From the NCBI GenBank assembly GCA_964386865.1, contig CAYLUN010000016.1, positions 21,037-85,036 on the forward strand: 64,000 bases of DNA, in the 5' to 3' direction. Made by a program: the position numbers and the translations under genes. This DNA is from CAYLUN01 sp964386865. GTDB taxonomy: Bacteria; Verrucomicrobiota; Kiritimatiellia; RFP12; UBA1067. The notes under the pieces were generated by a model. The model did not search any database. It was not told the DNA's origin and was given only the letters and a program-made list of their open reading frames with translations. Below, in pieces: positions 7,440 to 16,227 of this stretch. Within the stretch, counting starts at the first letter, position 1, and every line of letters begins with the position of its first letter.

Positions 7440-9068
7440 ATGACCCACCCGGTCACCTTCATACCTGCCGGCAAGACAGTCCACGTGCCGGATCACACGA
7501 GCGTTCTTCAGGCCGCCATACAGGCAGGCCTGTTGGTGAACGCGCCCTGCGGAGGTGGCGGTATCTGCGCCAAGTGCCGCGTACTCGTCCACTCCGGCGA
7601 GGCCGCGGTAGGCGGCTCCGCGCACCGGCTGACCGGGGAGGAGGCGGCGCGCGGCTGGCGCCTCGCCTGCGCAACCAAGGTGACCGGCCCTCTCACCGTC
7701 GAAATCCCCGCCTCATCGCGGCTGGAGCGGCTCGACTCTATCCTCGTGGACGGCGACCCCATCTCGGTCCGTCACGACCCGCATACCGCCGGCAAGCTCG
7801 GCGTCGCCTTCGACCTCGGCACCACCACGGTCGCGGGCACGCTCTTCGACCTCCATTCGGGGCTCGAGCGGGCCACGCATGCGCTGATGAATCGGCAGAT
7901 CTTGCTGGGCGACGACGTCATCAGCCGCATCAATGCGGTGCGCACCAACCCCGCGGCCCTCACCGTCCTGCAAGGGCATGCGGTGCGCTCGCTCAACGAC
8001 ATCACCCATGCGCTCTGTGACGAGTGCGGGGAGAGCCCCGCGTCGATCCACCGGCTGGCGGTGGCTGGCAACACGACCATGCAGCAGCTCCTGCTCGGCC
8101 TCGACCCGTCGCCTCTCGGCGAGAAGCCATTCACGCCGGCCTTCGTCGCCGCGCAAACGCTCCCCGCCTCGCGCCTCGGGCTCGACTGCCACGCCGAGGC
8201 GACCCTCGCGGTTTTCCCGCAGATCGGCGGTTTCGTGGGCGGCGACACGGTGGCGGGCCTGCTGGCCGCGCACTTCGACACGCTCGCGCACCCGACGCTC
8301 CTCGTCGACATCGGCACAAACGGCGAGATCGCCATCCTGAAGGACGGCGCCATCTACGCGGCCTCCACGGCAGCCGGCCCCGCCTTCGAAGGCGCGCGCA
8401 TCAGCCAAGGCATGCGCGCCACGGTCGGCGCGATCGACCAGGTCTGGCTCCACAACGGCGATCTCCGCTGCCACGTGATCGGCGACGGCGAGCCAGGCGG
8501 GCTCTGCGGCTCCGCGCTGGTCGATGCGGCGGCCGTCCTGCTCCGCCTCGGACTCATCGACACCACGGGCGCGCTCGGCCTGCCAGAGCCGCGCCCCGCC
8601 GCACTCACCGACGCGCTCGCACGACGGCTGGTTGAGGGAACAAAGGGCAACGCCTTTGTCTTGGCCTACGGCCCTGACGGCGCGCCGCGCGTGAAGCTGA
8701 CCCAGCAGGATGTGCGCGAGCTTCAGCTCGCGTCCGGCGCGATCCGCGCCGGCATTGAAGCCCTGCTCCGGAAGGCCGACCTCCCGCTCCGCGCCCTCGA
8801 CGCCATTCTCCTGGCCGGCGGGTTCGGCAACTACATCCGGCGTGAGAACGCCCAGCGCATCGGCCTCCTGCCGCCGGTCCACTACCTCGCGATCCGCTTC
8901 ATCGGCAACGCCTCCCTCACCGGCGCGAAGCGCGCCTTGCTTGCGCAGGCTGAGCTGTCCCGCGCCGAGGCGCTGCGCGCCCGCACCACCCATGTCGAGC
9001 TGGCCTCTGAGCCGCACTTCGCGGACCTGTTCATGGAGCACATGCTGTTTCCGGAAGAAGGCGCCTAG
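7440..9068 (+). CDS. RACo/AcsV-type ATP-dependent reductive activator of a corrinoid protein
   Basis: The 542-residue product begins with a plant-type [2Fe-2S] ferredoxin domain (Cys37, Cys43, Cys46 in PCGGGGICAKC and Cys77 in RLACATK). It continues into an ASKHA-fold ATPase with phosphate-binding turns such as AFDLGTTTVAG and VDIGTNGEIA and ends in an AGGFGNYI segment. This is the layout of RACo and RamA-like proteins, which re-reduce Co(II) of methyltransferase corrinoid proteins. No corrinoid protein or methyltransferase lies in the window, so its client is unknown. It is transcribed with the upstream NYN gene and converges with the PQQ-type propeller gene, the stops being 11 nt apart. Confidence 0.9.
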   Translation: MTHPVTFIPAGKTVHVPDHTSVLQAAIQAGLLVNAPCGGGGICAKCRVLVHSGEAAVGGSAHRLTGEEAARGWRLACATKVTGPLTVEIPASSRLERLDSILVDGDPISVRHDPHTAGKLGVAFDLGTTTVAGTLFDLHSGLERATHALMNRQILLGDDVISRINAVRTNPAALTVLQGHAVRSLNDITHALCDECGESPASIHRLAVAGNTTMQQLLLGLDPSPLGEKPFTPAFVAAQTLPASRLGLDCHAEATLAVFPQIGGFVGGDTVAGLLAAHFDTLAHPTLLVDIGTNGEIAILKDGAIYAASTAAGPAFEGARISQGMRATVGAIDQVWLHNGDLRCHVIGDGEPGGLCGSALVDAAAVLLRLGLIDTTGALGLPEPRPAALTDALARRLVEGTKGNAFVLAYGPDGAPRVKLTQQDVRELQLASGAIRAGIEALLRKADLPLRALDAILLAGGFGNYIRRENAQRIGLLPPVHYLAIRFIGNASLTGAKRALLAQAELSRAEALRARTTHVELASEPHFADLFMEHMLFPEEGA

Positions 9069-9079
9069 CGAACACCGCG

Positions 9080-10528
9080 CTAGCGGTTCTGACCGACGTC
9101 AAGACAGTAGAGCCGCGCGCTGTCGCGCAGGTAGAGCCGGCCTCCGGCGAGCACGAGCGGCCCCCACGCGTCGCGCCCCTTGCCGCCCATGACCGCATGC
9201 CGGGCCAGCCGCCTGTACCCCTCGCGCCCCACGCGCGCCAGCGTCAGCGTGCCGGCGTCATCCAGCACGTACATCAGCCCCTCGGCTGTCGCCACATACG
9301 GCCCCAGGCCGAACGTGTCTTCCTTGCCGCTCGCCCAGATCCGCTCGCCTTCGGGCGTCATGCACACGAGCTGCTGGCGGTCGCCGCCGCCGTCGCTCGG
9401 CAGCACGGCATAGAGCAGCCCGCCGAGAAAAATAGGCGTCTGCTGCTCGCTCGCAAACTGCTTGCGGTCGGTCTTGAACAGCAGCTCGGCCTGCCAGGTG
9501 CCGCCCGCGTCGCGCGCCACCCGGAACATCGCGCCGCCCGACCCGTAGCCCGCCGTCATGAAAAAGCGCCCGCCGTCCAGCGGCACCGGCGACGGCGCGA
9601 TTACGCTCGGCTGGAACGCGCCGGCTCGCCACAGCAACTTTCCGCGCTCGGCGCCGTCTGCCGCCACGCCCACGATCCCGCCCAGCGCGGCATACACGTA
9701 CTGCCTCACGCCCGCCGCCTCCAGCGTCATCACCGACGCATGCGACATCGTGAGCCCGCCCGGATTGGGCGTCTCGAACACCGTCGCGCCGCTCGTTACG
9801 TCGATGCCGCACAGCAGCACATTCGTGCCCGCAGGCGCCAAGACAGCCACGCCCTGCTCGATCAGCGGGCACTGGCCCGCATACCAGAGCGGCACCTGCG
9901 CGCCGTAGCGCTGAGCCAGGCTGAACCCCCACCGGTAGGCTCCGTTCGTCGCGGAAAGGCCCAGCACGTGGCACTGCGGGCCGACCGTCACGACCACGTC
10001 GCCGTCTGTCGCCGCGACCGTTCGCGAAATGCCGTGGTTACGCTTGGTTTTGACTGCGTAGAGGTGCTCCCAGCGGCCCTGTCCGGTGTCCGCGTTGAGG
10101 CAGCGCAGCGAGTCGCCGCCCCGCGCTTCATCGTAGTCCAAAAGGTAGAGGCAGCCGCCCGACAGCGCGGGCATGGCGTGCCCGTCGCCCATCGGAACGC
10201 TCCACAGCACGCGCGGCCCGCCCGCCGGCCACGCGGTCGCCAGAGCGCCCGCCTCGCGGCTCACGTTATCGCGCTCAGGCCCGCGGAACCCCGGCCACCT
10301 GCCCGACGCTTCTCCAGCCGGAACCTCAGGGTGCGACTTGAAGCAGCCGGCCAGCACCGCCTCGCCCGCGGCCGCCCGGGCGACCGCGGCCTGCTCAGCC
10401 AGCGAACCTTCCGGGCGAGCCGACCGCACGGCCATGGGCGCGGCCTCGCGCGACAGCCAGGCACGCAACGCCCACGCGGCCAGAAAAGCCGCCCCCGCCG
10501 TCGTCAACGCTGGAACGAATCGCCTCAT
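9080..10528 (-). CDS. secreted or membrane-anchored PQQ-type beta-propeller protein
   Basis: I choose the ATG at 10528 because AAGGGAG lies 3 nt upstream and a hydrophobic N-terminus (FVPALTTAGAAFLAAWALRAWL) follows at once. A longer open frame upstream is low-complexity and not credible. The 482-residue protein carries WPGFRGPERDN near its N-terminus, typical of periplasmic PQQ-like propellers of planctomycete and verrucomicrobial type, followed by repeated blades (CLNADTGQGRWEH, GIDVTSGATVFE, VLDDAGTLTLA). Enzymatic PQQ-binding residues are not obvious, so a structural or binding role is more likely than alcohol dehydrogenation. Confidence 0.8.
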   Translation of the reverse strand: MRRFVPALTTAGAAFLAAWALRAWLSREAAPMAVRSARPEGSLAEQAAVARAAAGEAVLAGCFKSHPEVPAGEASGRWPGFRGPERDNVSREAGALATAWPAGGPRVLWSVPMGDGHAMPALSGGCLYLLDYDEARGGDSLRCLNADTGQGRWEHLYAVKTKRNHGISRTVAATDGDVVVTVGPQCHVLGLSATNGAYRWGFSLAQRYGAQVPLWYAGQCPLIEQGVAVLAPAGTNVLLCGIDVTSGATVFETPNPGGLTMSHASVMTLEAAGVRQYVYAALGGIVGVAADGAERGKLLWRAGAFQPSVIAPSPVPLDGGRFFMTAGYGSGGAMFRVARDAGGTWQAELLFKTDRKQFASEQQTPIFLGGLLYAVLPSDGGGDRQQLVCMTPEGERIWASGKEDTFGLGPYVATAEGLMYVLDDAGTLTLARVGREGYRRLARHAVMGGKGRDAWGPLVLAGGRLYLRDSARLYCLDVGQNR

Positions 10529-10602
10529 AGTCTCCCTTGCGTAGGCGGGCGCCGAGGCGTGGCCCAGCCACCGAACCGCGAACCTCTCCAGCCCTCGTTC
10601 GC

Positions 10603-12207
10603 CTATTTCAGCATCTTCATCATGATGCGCCTCAACAGCCGCTTCAGCCCCGTGTGCTGAAGGCCCGACACCACGCGCTCGGTCTCGTGCCGGTAATGCG
10701 CGTACAGCAGTTCGACGCGCGTGTGCAGGCCCGCCGCCTGAACCGCGTCGATCAGCCGCAGCCGCCCTTCCGCGTCGCCCTTCCACACCGCATCCAGCGC
10801 TCCGCGCACATCCCCGTTGTCGCTGAGGCAGGCCACCGCGAGAAACAGCGTGGGGCGCATGGCCAGCATGTCGGCCGCGCGGCCGCGCACCGACCGGAAG
10901 TCCTCGATGTCGTCCTGGATCTGGTACGCCGTGCCGACCGCCCGGCTGAAAGCCGAAAGCTGCGCGCAGAGCGCCGCATCCGCCCCGGCCGCCAGCGCGC
11001 CCACAAGCACCGCGACCTCAAAAGCCGCAGCCGTCTTCTGCTCATAGATCCTCAGCACGGCCGCTTCGGAAACGGGCGACGGGCGGCGGCAGAACGCCAG
11101 CTCCTCGCCCTGCCCCAGGCACAGCTCGCGGTGCCCGCGTGCGGCGGCCACAGTCATTTCCGCGCGCACGTCGCCCGCGAACTCGGCCGAGGCCAGCAGC
11201 CGGTAGCCTTCGCCGATCAGGTAGTCGCCCGCGTTGATCGCCGCGGGCACGCCGTAGCGCCGGTGCACCGTGGGCTCGCCGTAGCGCTCGTCGTCGTTGT
11301 CTTCGATATCGTCGTGAATCAGCGAGGCCTTGTGGAAGCACTCCACCGCGACGGCCGCCGGCCTGATCCGCTCAATGTCGCCTCCTGCGGTCTCGAACAC
11401 GGCGGCCGTAAGCATCGGGCGCCACCGCTTCCCGCCGGTCATCAGCCACTCCCGGCCCACGCGCTGCGCTTCCGCCACCCCCGTTCCCATGAGCGCGTCC
11501 AGCGCGTCAGGCGCGAACCAGCGGCGCACCACCGCGGCGACGGCATCGAGGTCGGTCACGCCGTCTGACAGCGCGGGCTTGCGCACGCGGATAATGTCGA
11601 GCGCCCAGGGGACGTCGACCGTGGTGTGCACGCAGCCGTCCGCCAGCAGAGGGATGCCCTGCCCGGGAATCGCATGCGTGTTCATGATCGGAAAAATGCG
11701 GCGCAGCGCCTCCAGGCAGCCCACGCCGATGACGGCGTCGACTTTGCCGCTGGTCAGCAGCTTGCTGACAACCGTCGTGCCCTCCGCCACCAGCGTCACG
11801 TAGCCAAGCCGGTCAGCCTCCGCCTGCAAGGCGTGGATCGAGCAGCCCCCGCACTGCGCGCAAAGCAGGCCGAGCCCGTCGCGCTCCGCCCGGCAGACCT
11901 CTGCGTCCGCCAGGCACTGCGGCAGCAGCAGGAGGCGGCGCTCGTACGGAACACCCGCCACCACGTCCGCCCACAGCACGTTGTTCAAGAGCACGGAGAC
12001 GTAGGCCAGCTCCTCGGGCCTGGCCGACACGGCGGCGGCCGCGCAGTGAGCGTGCGCGCCAAGCTCTTCGGCCGTAAGCGGCGGCACCAGGCGCTCGCTC
12101 GCCACGTAGGCCGCGACCGCACGCTCTAGCGCCAGCCGCCTCTCGTGCTCCGTCGGCACGAACAGCCGTGCCGCGCCTGACTCCAGTATGTCCGACTCTT
12201 TCTTCAT
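10603..12207 (-). CDS. DUF116-polyprenyl synthetase fusion protein
   Basis: With the start at 12207 the protein has 534 residues. Residues about 50-210 resemble DUF116, with CAQCGGC (Cys116, Cys119, Cys122) and GVGCLEALRRIFP (Cys164). From about 250 onward it is a complete trans-isoprenyl diphosphate synthase: GGKRWRP (258-264), the first aspartate-rich motif HDDIED (Asp299, Asp300, Asp303) and the second QDDIED (Asp432, Asp433, Asp436). The enzyme should condense isopentenyl diphosphate with an allylic diphosphate to make a C15-C40 chain; chain length cannot be judged. The cysteine pattern of the fused domain suggests metal or Fe-S binding. The queA gene is 59 nt upstream on the same strand. 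Confidence 0.9.
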   Translation of the reverse strand: MKKESDILESGAARLFVPTEHERRLALERAVAAYVASERLVPPLTAEELGAHAHCAAAAVSARPEELAYVSVLLNNVLWADVVAGVPYERRLLLLPQCLADAEVCRAERDGLGLLCAQCGGCSIHALQAEADRLGYVTLVAEGTTVVSKLLTSGKVDAVIGVGCLEALRRIFPIMNTHAIPGQGIPLLADGCVHTTVDVPWALDIIRVRKPALSDGVTDLDAVAAVVRRWFAPDALDALMGTGVAEAQRVGREWLMTGGKRWRPMLTAAVFETAGGDIERIRPAAVAVECFHKASLIHDDIEDNDDERYGEPTVHRRYGVPAAINAGDYLIGEGYRLLASAEFAGDVRAEMTVAAARGHRELCLGQGEELAFCRRPSPVSEAAVLRIYEQKTAAAFEVAVLVGALAAGADAALCAQLSAFSRAVGTAYQIQDDIEDFRSVRGRAADMLAMRPTLFLAVACLSDNGDVRGALDAVWKGDAEGRLRLIDAVQAAGLHTRVELLYAHYRHETERVVSGLQHTGLKRLLRRIMMKMLK

Positions 12208-12266
12208 GTTGACAGTCCAGTATATCCAACCGGCCGATAAAAACAAACCCTTCCCTCGCCGCCGCT

Positions 12267-13403
12267 TCACACGACCAACATGCAGTCGCCGTAGCTGAAG
12301 AAGCGGTATCGCTCGCGAACGGCCTCGCGGTACGCGGCCATGACCGCCTCGCGCCCCGCGAGCGCCGAGACCATCATGAGCAACGTCGACTGCGGCAGGT
12401 GGAAGTTCGTCAGGAGCACGTCGGTCGCGAGGAACGCGTACGGCGGGTAAATGAACATCGCGCTCGAGCCGGACGCAGCCACCACGCGGCCGCCGTGCGC
12501 TGCCGCCACCGTCTCCAGCGTGCGCACGCTCGTGCTGCCGACGCAGACCACGCGGCCGCCCCGCGCGCGGCACGCCGCGACCGCATCAGCCGTTTCCTGC
12601 GGCACCGCGTAGCGCTCCGGATCCATACGGTGCTGCTCGACCGTCTCGGCTTTCACCGGCTTGAAGGTGCCGGGGCCGACATGCAGCGTCACAAAGGCGC
12701 GCCGCACGCCGCCCTTCTCCAACTCGGCGAAAAGCGCGTCGCTGAAGTGCAGGCCGGCGGTCGGCGCCGCCACCGCGCCCGCCTCGCGGGCGTAGATCGT
12801 CTGGTAGCGCTCGCGGTCCAGCCGCGCCTGCTGCGCGCCGCCGCTGCGGTGGATGTAGGGCGGCACCGGCGTAAGCCCGTGCTGCTCCAGCAGCTCCATG
12901 AGCGGGCGCTGCGAGCGGAAGCGAACGGCCCACGTGCCGTTGTCGCGCTTCGCGACCATCTCCGCCTCAAGCTGGCCGGCGGCGAAGACCGCGCGCTGGC
13001 CCGGGCGTATGGGCCGTCCCGAGCCGGTGATGCACTGCCAGCAGACGATCTGCTCCTCCGGCGGGCGGCCGCCACCGCCAGCCGCTTCGGCGGCGCCCGG
13101 CGGCTCGAGGGAACACTCGCTCTGCCCGCCGCTTCCGGCGGGCAGAGACTCGAGCAGCAGCAGCTCGACCCCGCCACGCGTATCCGCCCAGTGCCCCTGC
13201 ACGCGAGCCGGAAAAACCCGCGTGTCGTTGAGAACCAGCAGGTCGCCCTCAGCGAGGTACCCCGGCAGGTCGGCGACGCGGCGGTGCTCGACGCGTCCAT
13301 CCGAGCGGTGCAGCACCAGCATGCGCGAGGCGCCGCGCTCGGCGGGCGGCTCCTGCGCGATCAGCTCTGGCGGCAGGTCGTAGTCGAAGTCTCGTGTCTG
13401 CAT
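12267..13403 (-). CDS. queA: S-adenosylmethionine:tRNA ribosyltransferase-isomerase
   Basis: The 378-residue protein has the family N-terminus (FDYDLPPELIAQEP), VLNDTRVFPARV, the GLHFS segment (APTAGLHFSDALF) and NFHLPQSTLLM near the C-terminus. QueA transfers the ribosyl group of SAM to 7-aminomethyl-7-deazaguanine in tRNA, giving epoxyqueuosine. A Gly/Ala/Pro-rich insert at about residues 95-115 (PPGAAEAAGGGGRPPEE) is longer than usual and probably forms a surface loop. It starts 19 nt after nadB on the same strand, so the two are probably co-transcribed. Other queuosine genes are not in view. Confidence 0.95.
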   Translation of the reverse strand: MQTRDFDYDLPPELIAQEPPAERGASRMLVLHRSDGRVEHRRVADLPGYLAEGDLLVLNDTRVFPARVQGHWADTRGGVELLLLESLPAGSGGQSECSLEPPGAAEAAGGGGRPPEEQIVCWQCITGSGRPIRPGQRAVFAAGQLEAEMVAKRDNGTWAVRFRSQRPLMELLEQHGLTPVPPYIHRSGGAQQARLDRERYQTIYAREAGAVAAPTAGLHFSDALFAELEKGGVRRAFVTLHVGPGTFKPVKAETVEQHRMDPERYAVPQETADAVAACRARGGRVVCVGSTSVRTLETVAAAHGGRVVAASGSSAMFIYPPYAFLATDVLLTNFHLPQSTLLMMVSALAGREAVMAAYREAVRERYRFFSYGDCMLVV

Positions 13404-13422
13404 AATCGCCCCGCGCGGAGAC

Positions 13423-15024
13423 TCACCGCTTCCGCCCCGGCAGCACCGTGTCGCGCGCCGTGCGCTTCGTTTCCGGATAATCCAGCGTGTAGTGCAGGCC
13501 GCGGCTCTCCCGGCGGCGCATGGCGCTGCGCACGATCAGCTCGCCGGCCAGCGCGAGGTTGCGCAGCTCCAGCGTGTCCGGCGTCACCAGATAGTCGAAA
13601 TAGTACTGCCGGATCTCCTTCCGCAGGTTGCGGATGCGGCGGCGGGCGCGCTCCAAGCGCTTGTCGGTGCGAACGATGCCCACGTAGTCCCACATGCAGG
13701 TTCGGATTTCCATCCAGTTGTGCGCGACCATCACAGCCTCATCGCTGGCAACCGCGGTGCCATACTCCCAGTCCGGAATGCTCAAGGGGTCGGGCAGCCG
13801 CTGCGGGTCGTTGACGAGCCGGCCGGCGGTCGCATACGCGCACACCAGCGCCTCGAGCAGCGAATTGCTCGCGAGGCGGTTCGCGCCGTGCAGGCCCGTA
13901 CACGCGGTCTCGCCCACGGCAAAGAGCCCGGGCAGCGTGGTGACGCCGTCGACCGTCGCCTGCACGCCGCCGCAGCAGTAGTGCGCGGACGGCACGATGG
14001 GGATCAGATCCTTAGCCATGTCGATGCCGAACTTGAAGCAGGTGTCGTAGATGTTCGGGAACCGCTCGCGCAGATACGCTTTGGATTTGTGCCGGATGTC
14101 GAGGCAGCAGTACGGCGCGCCCGTGCGCTTCATCTCCGAGTCGATGGCGCGCGCCACGATGTCGCGCGGCGCGAGCGCGCCGCGCTCGTCGTACTTCTTC
14201 ATGAACGGACGGCCCTCGGCGTCGACCAGCTCCGCGCCTTCGCCCCGCACCGCCTCGCTGATGAGGAAGCGCTTGGCCTGCGGGTGGTAGAGGCACGTCG
14301 GGTGGAACTGAATGAACTCCATGTTTTCGATGGCCGCGCCCGCGCGCCATGCAAGCGCCACGCCGTCGCCCGTCGCGATGTCCGGGTTGCACGTGTAGAG
14401 ATACACCTTTCCGCACCCGCCCGTCGCCAGCACCGTACACGGCGTGCGCACCGCGTAAATTTCGCCCGTGCGCTGATCCAGCGCGTAGGCGCCCACGCAC
14501 CGGTTCGGCCCCGGCTGCTTGAGCCACCCGGTGGTGATGAGGTCGATCACCATCGCGTGCTCGACCGTTTGGATATTCGGATGCTTGAGCACGCGGTCGA
14601 CGAGCACGGACTCGACGCGCTGCCCGGTGATGTCCCCCGCGTGCAGCACGCGGCGCTTCGAGTGTCCGCCTTCGCGGCCCAAGTCGTAGCCGGGCGCGCC
14701 GTCGCTGCGCGGGTTGAACTGAACCCCCAGCGCCTCCAGGTCGGCGATGCGAGCGGGCCCTCCCGACACCACGGCGCGCACGACGCCCTCGTCGCACAGC
14801 CCGGCGCCCGCGACCAGCGTGTCGCGCACGTGCTGCTCAAAGCTGTCGCCGGACTCCATGACGCAGGCGATCCCGCCCTGGGCCCGGTTCGTGTTGCAGT
14901 CGTCGAGCTTCTTTTTGGTCAGCAGCAGCACCCGCCCGTGCGGCGCCAGGTACAGCGCGCTCATCAGGCCCGCGATGCCGCTGCCCACCACAAAGAAATC
15001 GCACGACTCGATTCGCATACCCAT
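13423..15024 (-). CDS. nadB: L-aspartate oxidase
   Basis: The 533-residue flavoprotein opens with a Rossmann FAD motif (FFVVGSGIAGLMSALYL) and has RAQGGIA, the substrate-loop EFIQFHPT, RFLISEAVRGEGA and the C-terminal helical domain of the succinate dehydrogenase/aspartate oxidase family. It oxidises aspartate to iminoaspartate, the first step of de novo NAD synthesis with NadA. Length and motif order match NadB rather than SdhA, and no SdhB is adjacent. Two Met codons lie at the start (MGMRIES); either may be used. A weak promoter-like TATGCT (complement of 15075-15080) lies upstream in the shared intergenic region with argC. Confidence 0.93.
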   Translation of the reverse strand: MGMRIESCDFFVVGSGIAGLMSALYLAPHGRVLLLTKKKLDDCNTNRAQGGIACVMESGDSFEQHVRDTLVAGAGLCDEGVVRAVVSGGPARIADLEALGVQFNPRSDGAPGYDLGREGGHSKRRVLHAGDITGQRVESVLVDRVLKHPNIQTVEHAMVIDLITTGWLKQPGPNRCVGAYALDQRTGEIYAVRTPCTVLATGGCGKVYLYTCNPDIATGDGVALAWRAGAAIENMEFIQFHPTCLYHPQAKRFLISEAVRGEGAELVDAEGRPFMKKYDERGALAPRDIVARAIDSEMKRTGAPYCCLDIRHKSKAYLRERFPNIYDTCFKFGIDMAKDLIPIVPSAHYCCGGVQATVDGVTTLPGLFAVGETACTGLHGANRLASNSLLEALVCAYATAGRLVNDPQRLPDPLSIPDWEYGTAVASDEAVMVAHNWMEIRTCMWDYVGIVRTDKRLERARRRIRNLRKEIRQYYFDYLVTPDTLELRNLALAGELIVRSAMRRRESRGLHYTLDYPETKRTARDTVLPGRKR

Positions 15025-15111
15025 CGCATACTCTCCGCCACGTCAAGGCACCACGGTTCAAACAAAGACGCCACAGCATACCACCGATTCCGAATTCCTT
15101 AAAGACACCTT

Positions 15112-15140
15112 TTGAACCGGCGGCGGTTTTTTAGTATAGT
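15112..15140 (+). promoter_or_regulatory. sigma-70 promoter of argC-parB
   Basis: TTGAAC (15112-15117), exactly 17 bp, then TATAGT (15135-15140); the predicted start of transcription is about 25 nt before the argC ATG. Confidence 0.7.
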
Positions 15141-15171
15141 GGCTGCGCGTGTTCTGACAGAAAGGTTTTCT

Positions 15172-16227
15172 ATGGTGCGTGTCAAAGTGGTTGGTGCGAC
15201 GGGTTACGGCGGCGTGGGCATCACGGAGTTGGTTCTGCAGCACCCCGAAGCGAAGCTGGTGTCCTTGGTCGCGAGGGAGGACGTGGGGCAATCGATCGCG
15301 GCCGTCTATCCGCACCTCGAAGGGTTCTGTGACCTGCCGGTGCTGGCCGCTGATGACCCGCGCGCGGACGAACCCGCGGACGTGGTCTTCTTCGCCACGC
15401 CCGACAAGGTCGGCATGGCGTCCGCCCGAGCGGAACTCGCCAAGGGCGCCAAGGTCATCGACTACAGCGGCGACTTCCGCTTCACAACGGCTGAGGCCTA
15501 TGCGGACTACGCCACGCGCATCGGCAAAGAGCCCACCCACACCGCGCCCGACCTGCTCGGACGCAACGCGTACGGTCTTTCCGAGCTGCACCGCGACGAG
15601 ATCCGCGCGGCCGACATCGTAGGCAACCCGGGCTGCTTTGCGTGCAGTTGCATCCTCGGCCTGGCGCCCGCCGCGAAGCACCGCCTCGTGGAGCCTTACA
15701 GCATTATCTGCGACTGCAAGACCGGCGTCTCCGGCGCGGGCAAGAAGGTGAACGCGGCCTACCACTATCCGGCCCGCTACGAGCAGATGAACGCCTACAA
15801 GCTCGCGGGGCACCAGCACGTGTGCGAAGTCGAGCGCGAGCTGAGCCTGCAGGCGCAGACAGATGTGAAGATCACCTTCACCGCGCAGGTCGTGCCGGTC
15901 TGCCGCGGCATCCTCTCCACCCTCTACGGCACGCTGACGAAGGCCGTCGCCGAAACGGAGCTGGTCGCCCTCTATCGCGAATTTTTCAAAGACAGCCCGT
16001 TTGTGCGCATTTACGGCAGCAACGCGAACATCGGCACGCTGAACGTGCGCGGCACGAATTTCTGTAACCTCGTTGTCAGCGTCGACGCGCGGGTGAATCG
16101 CCTGCGCATCGTGGCGCACATCGACAATCTCATGAAAGGGCAGGCCGGCTCGGCGCTGCAAAACATGAACCTGATGTTCGGCCTACCCGAAACCGCAGGC
16201 CTCAACCGTCCGGGAATCTACCCATGA
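15172..16227 (+). CDS. argC: N-acetyl-gamma-glutamyl-phosphate reductase
   Basis: I use the ATG at 15172, which has AAAGG 6 nt upstream, lies downstream of the predicted transcription start and begins the fold directly (RVKVVGATGYGGVGITEL). The 351-residue enzyme has the catalytic cysteine in IVGNPGCFACSC, the KTGVSGAGKK loop and AGHQHVCEVERE. It reduces N-acetylglutamyl phosphate to the semialdehyde in arginine synthesis. Length and motifs fit the type-1 ArgC family. No other arginine genes are nearby. Its stop overlaps the parB start, an unusual coupling of metabolism and chromosome segregation. Confidence 0.95.
   Translation: MVRVKVVGATGYGGVGITELVLQHPEAKLVSLVAREDVGQSIAAVYPHLEGFCDLPVLAADDPRADEPADVVFFATPDKVGMASARAELAKGAKVIDYSGDFRFTTAEAYADYATRIGKEPTHTAPDLLGRNAYGLSELHRDEIRAADIVGNPGCFACSCILGLAPAAKHRLVEPYSIICDCKTGVSGAGKKVNAAYHYPARYEQMNAYKLAGHQHVCEVERELSLQAQTDVKITFTAQVVPVCRGILSTLYGTLTKAVAETELVALYREFFKDSPFVRIYGSNANIGTLNVRGTNFCNLVVSVDARVNRLRIVAHIDNLMKGQAGSALQNMNLMFGLPETAGLNRPGIYP

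Noticed and set aside
9065..9083. CTAGCG/CGCTAG hairpin between the RACo and propeller genes
   Set aside because: Six-base stem lying mostly within stop codons, without a T-run; not convincing.
12208..12573. 122-residue N-terminal extension of the DUF116-prenyl synthetase
   Set aside because: Low-complexity Arg/Gly-rich sequence antisense-like to queA; the ATG at 12207 begins the protein-like part.
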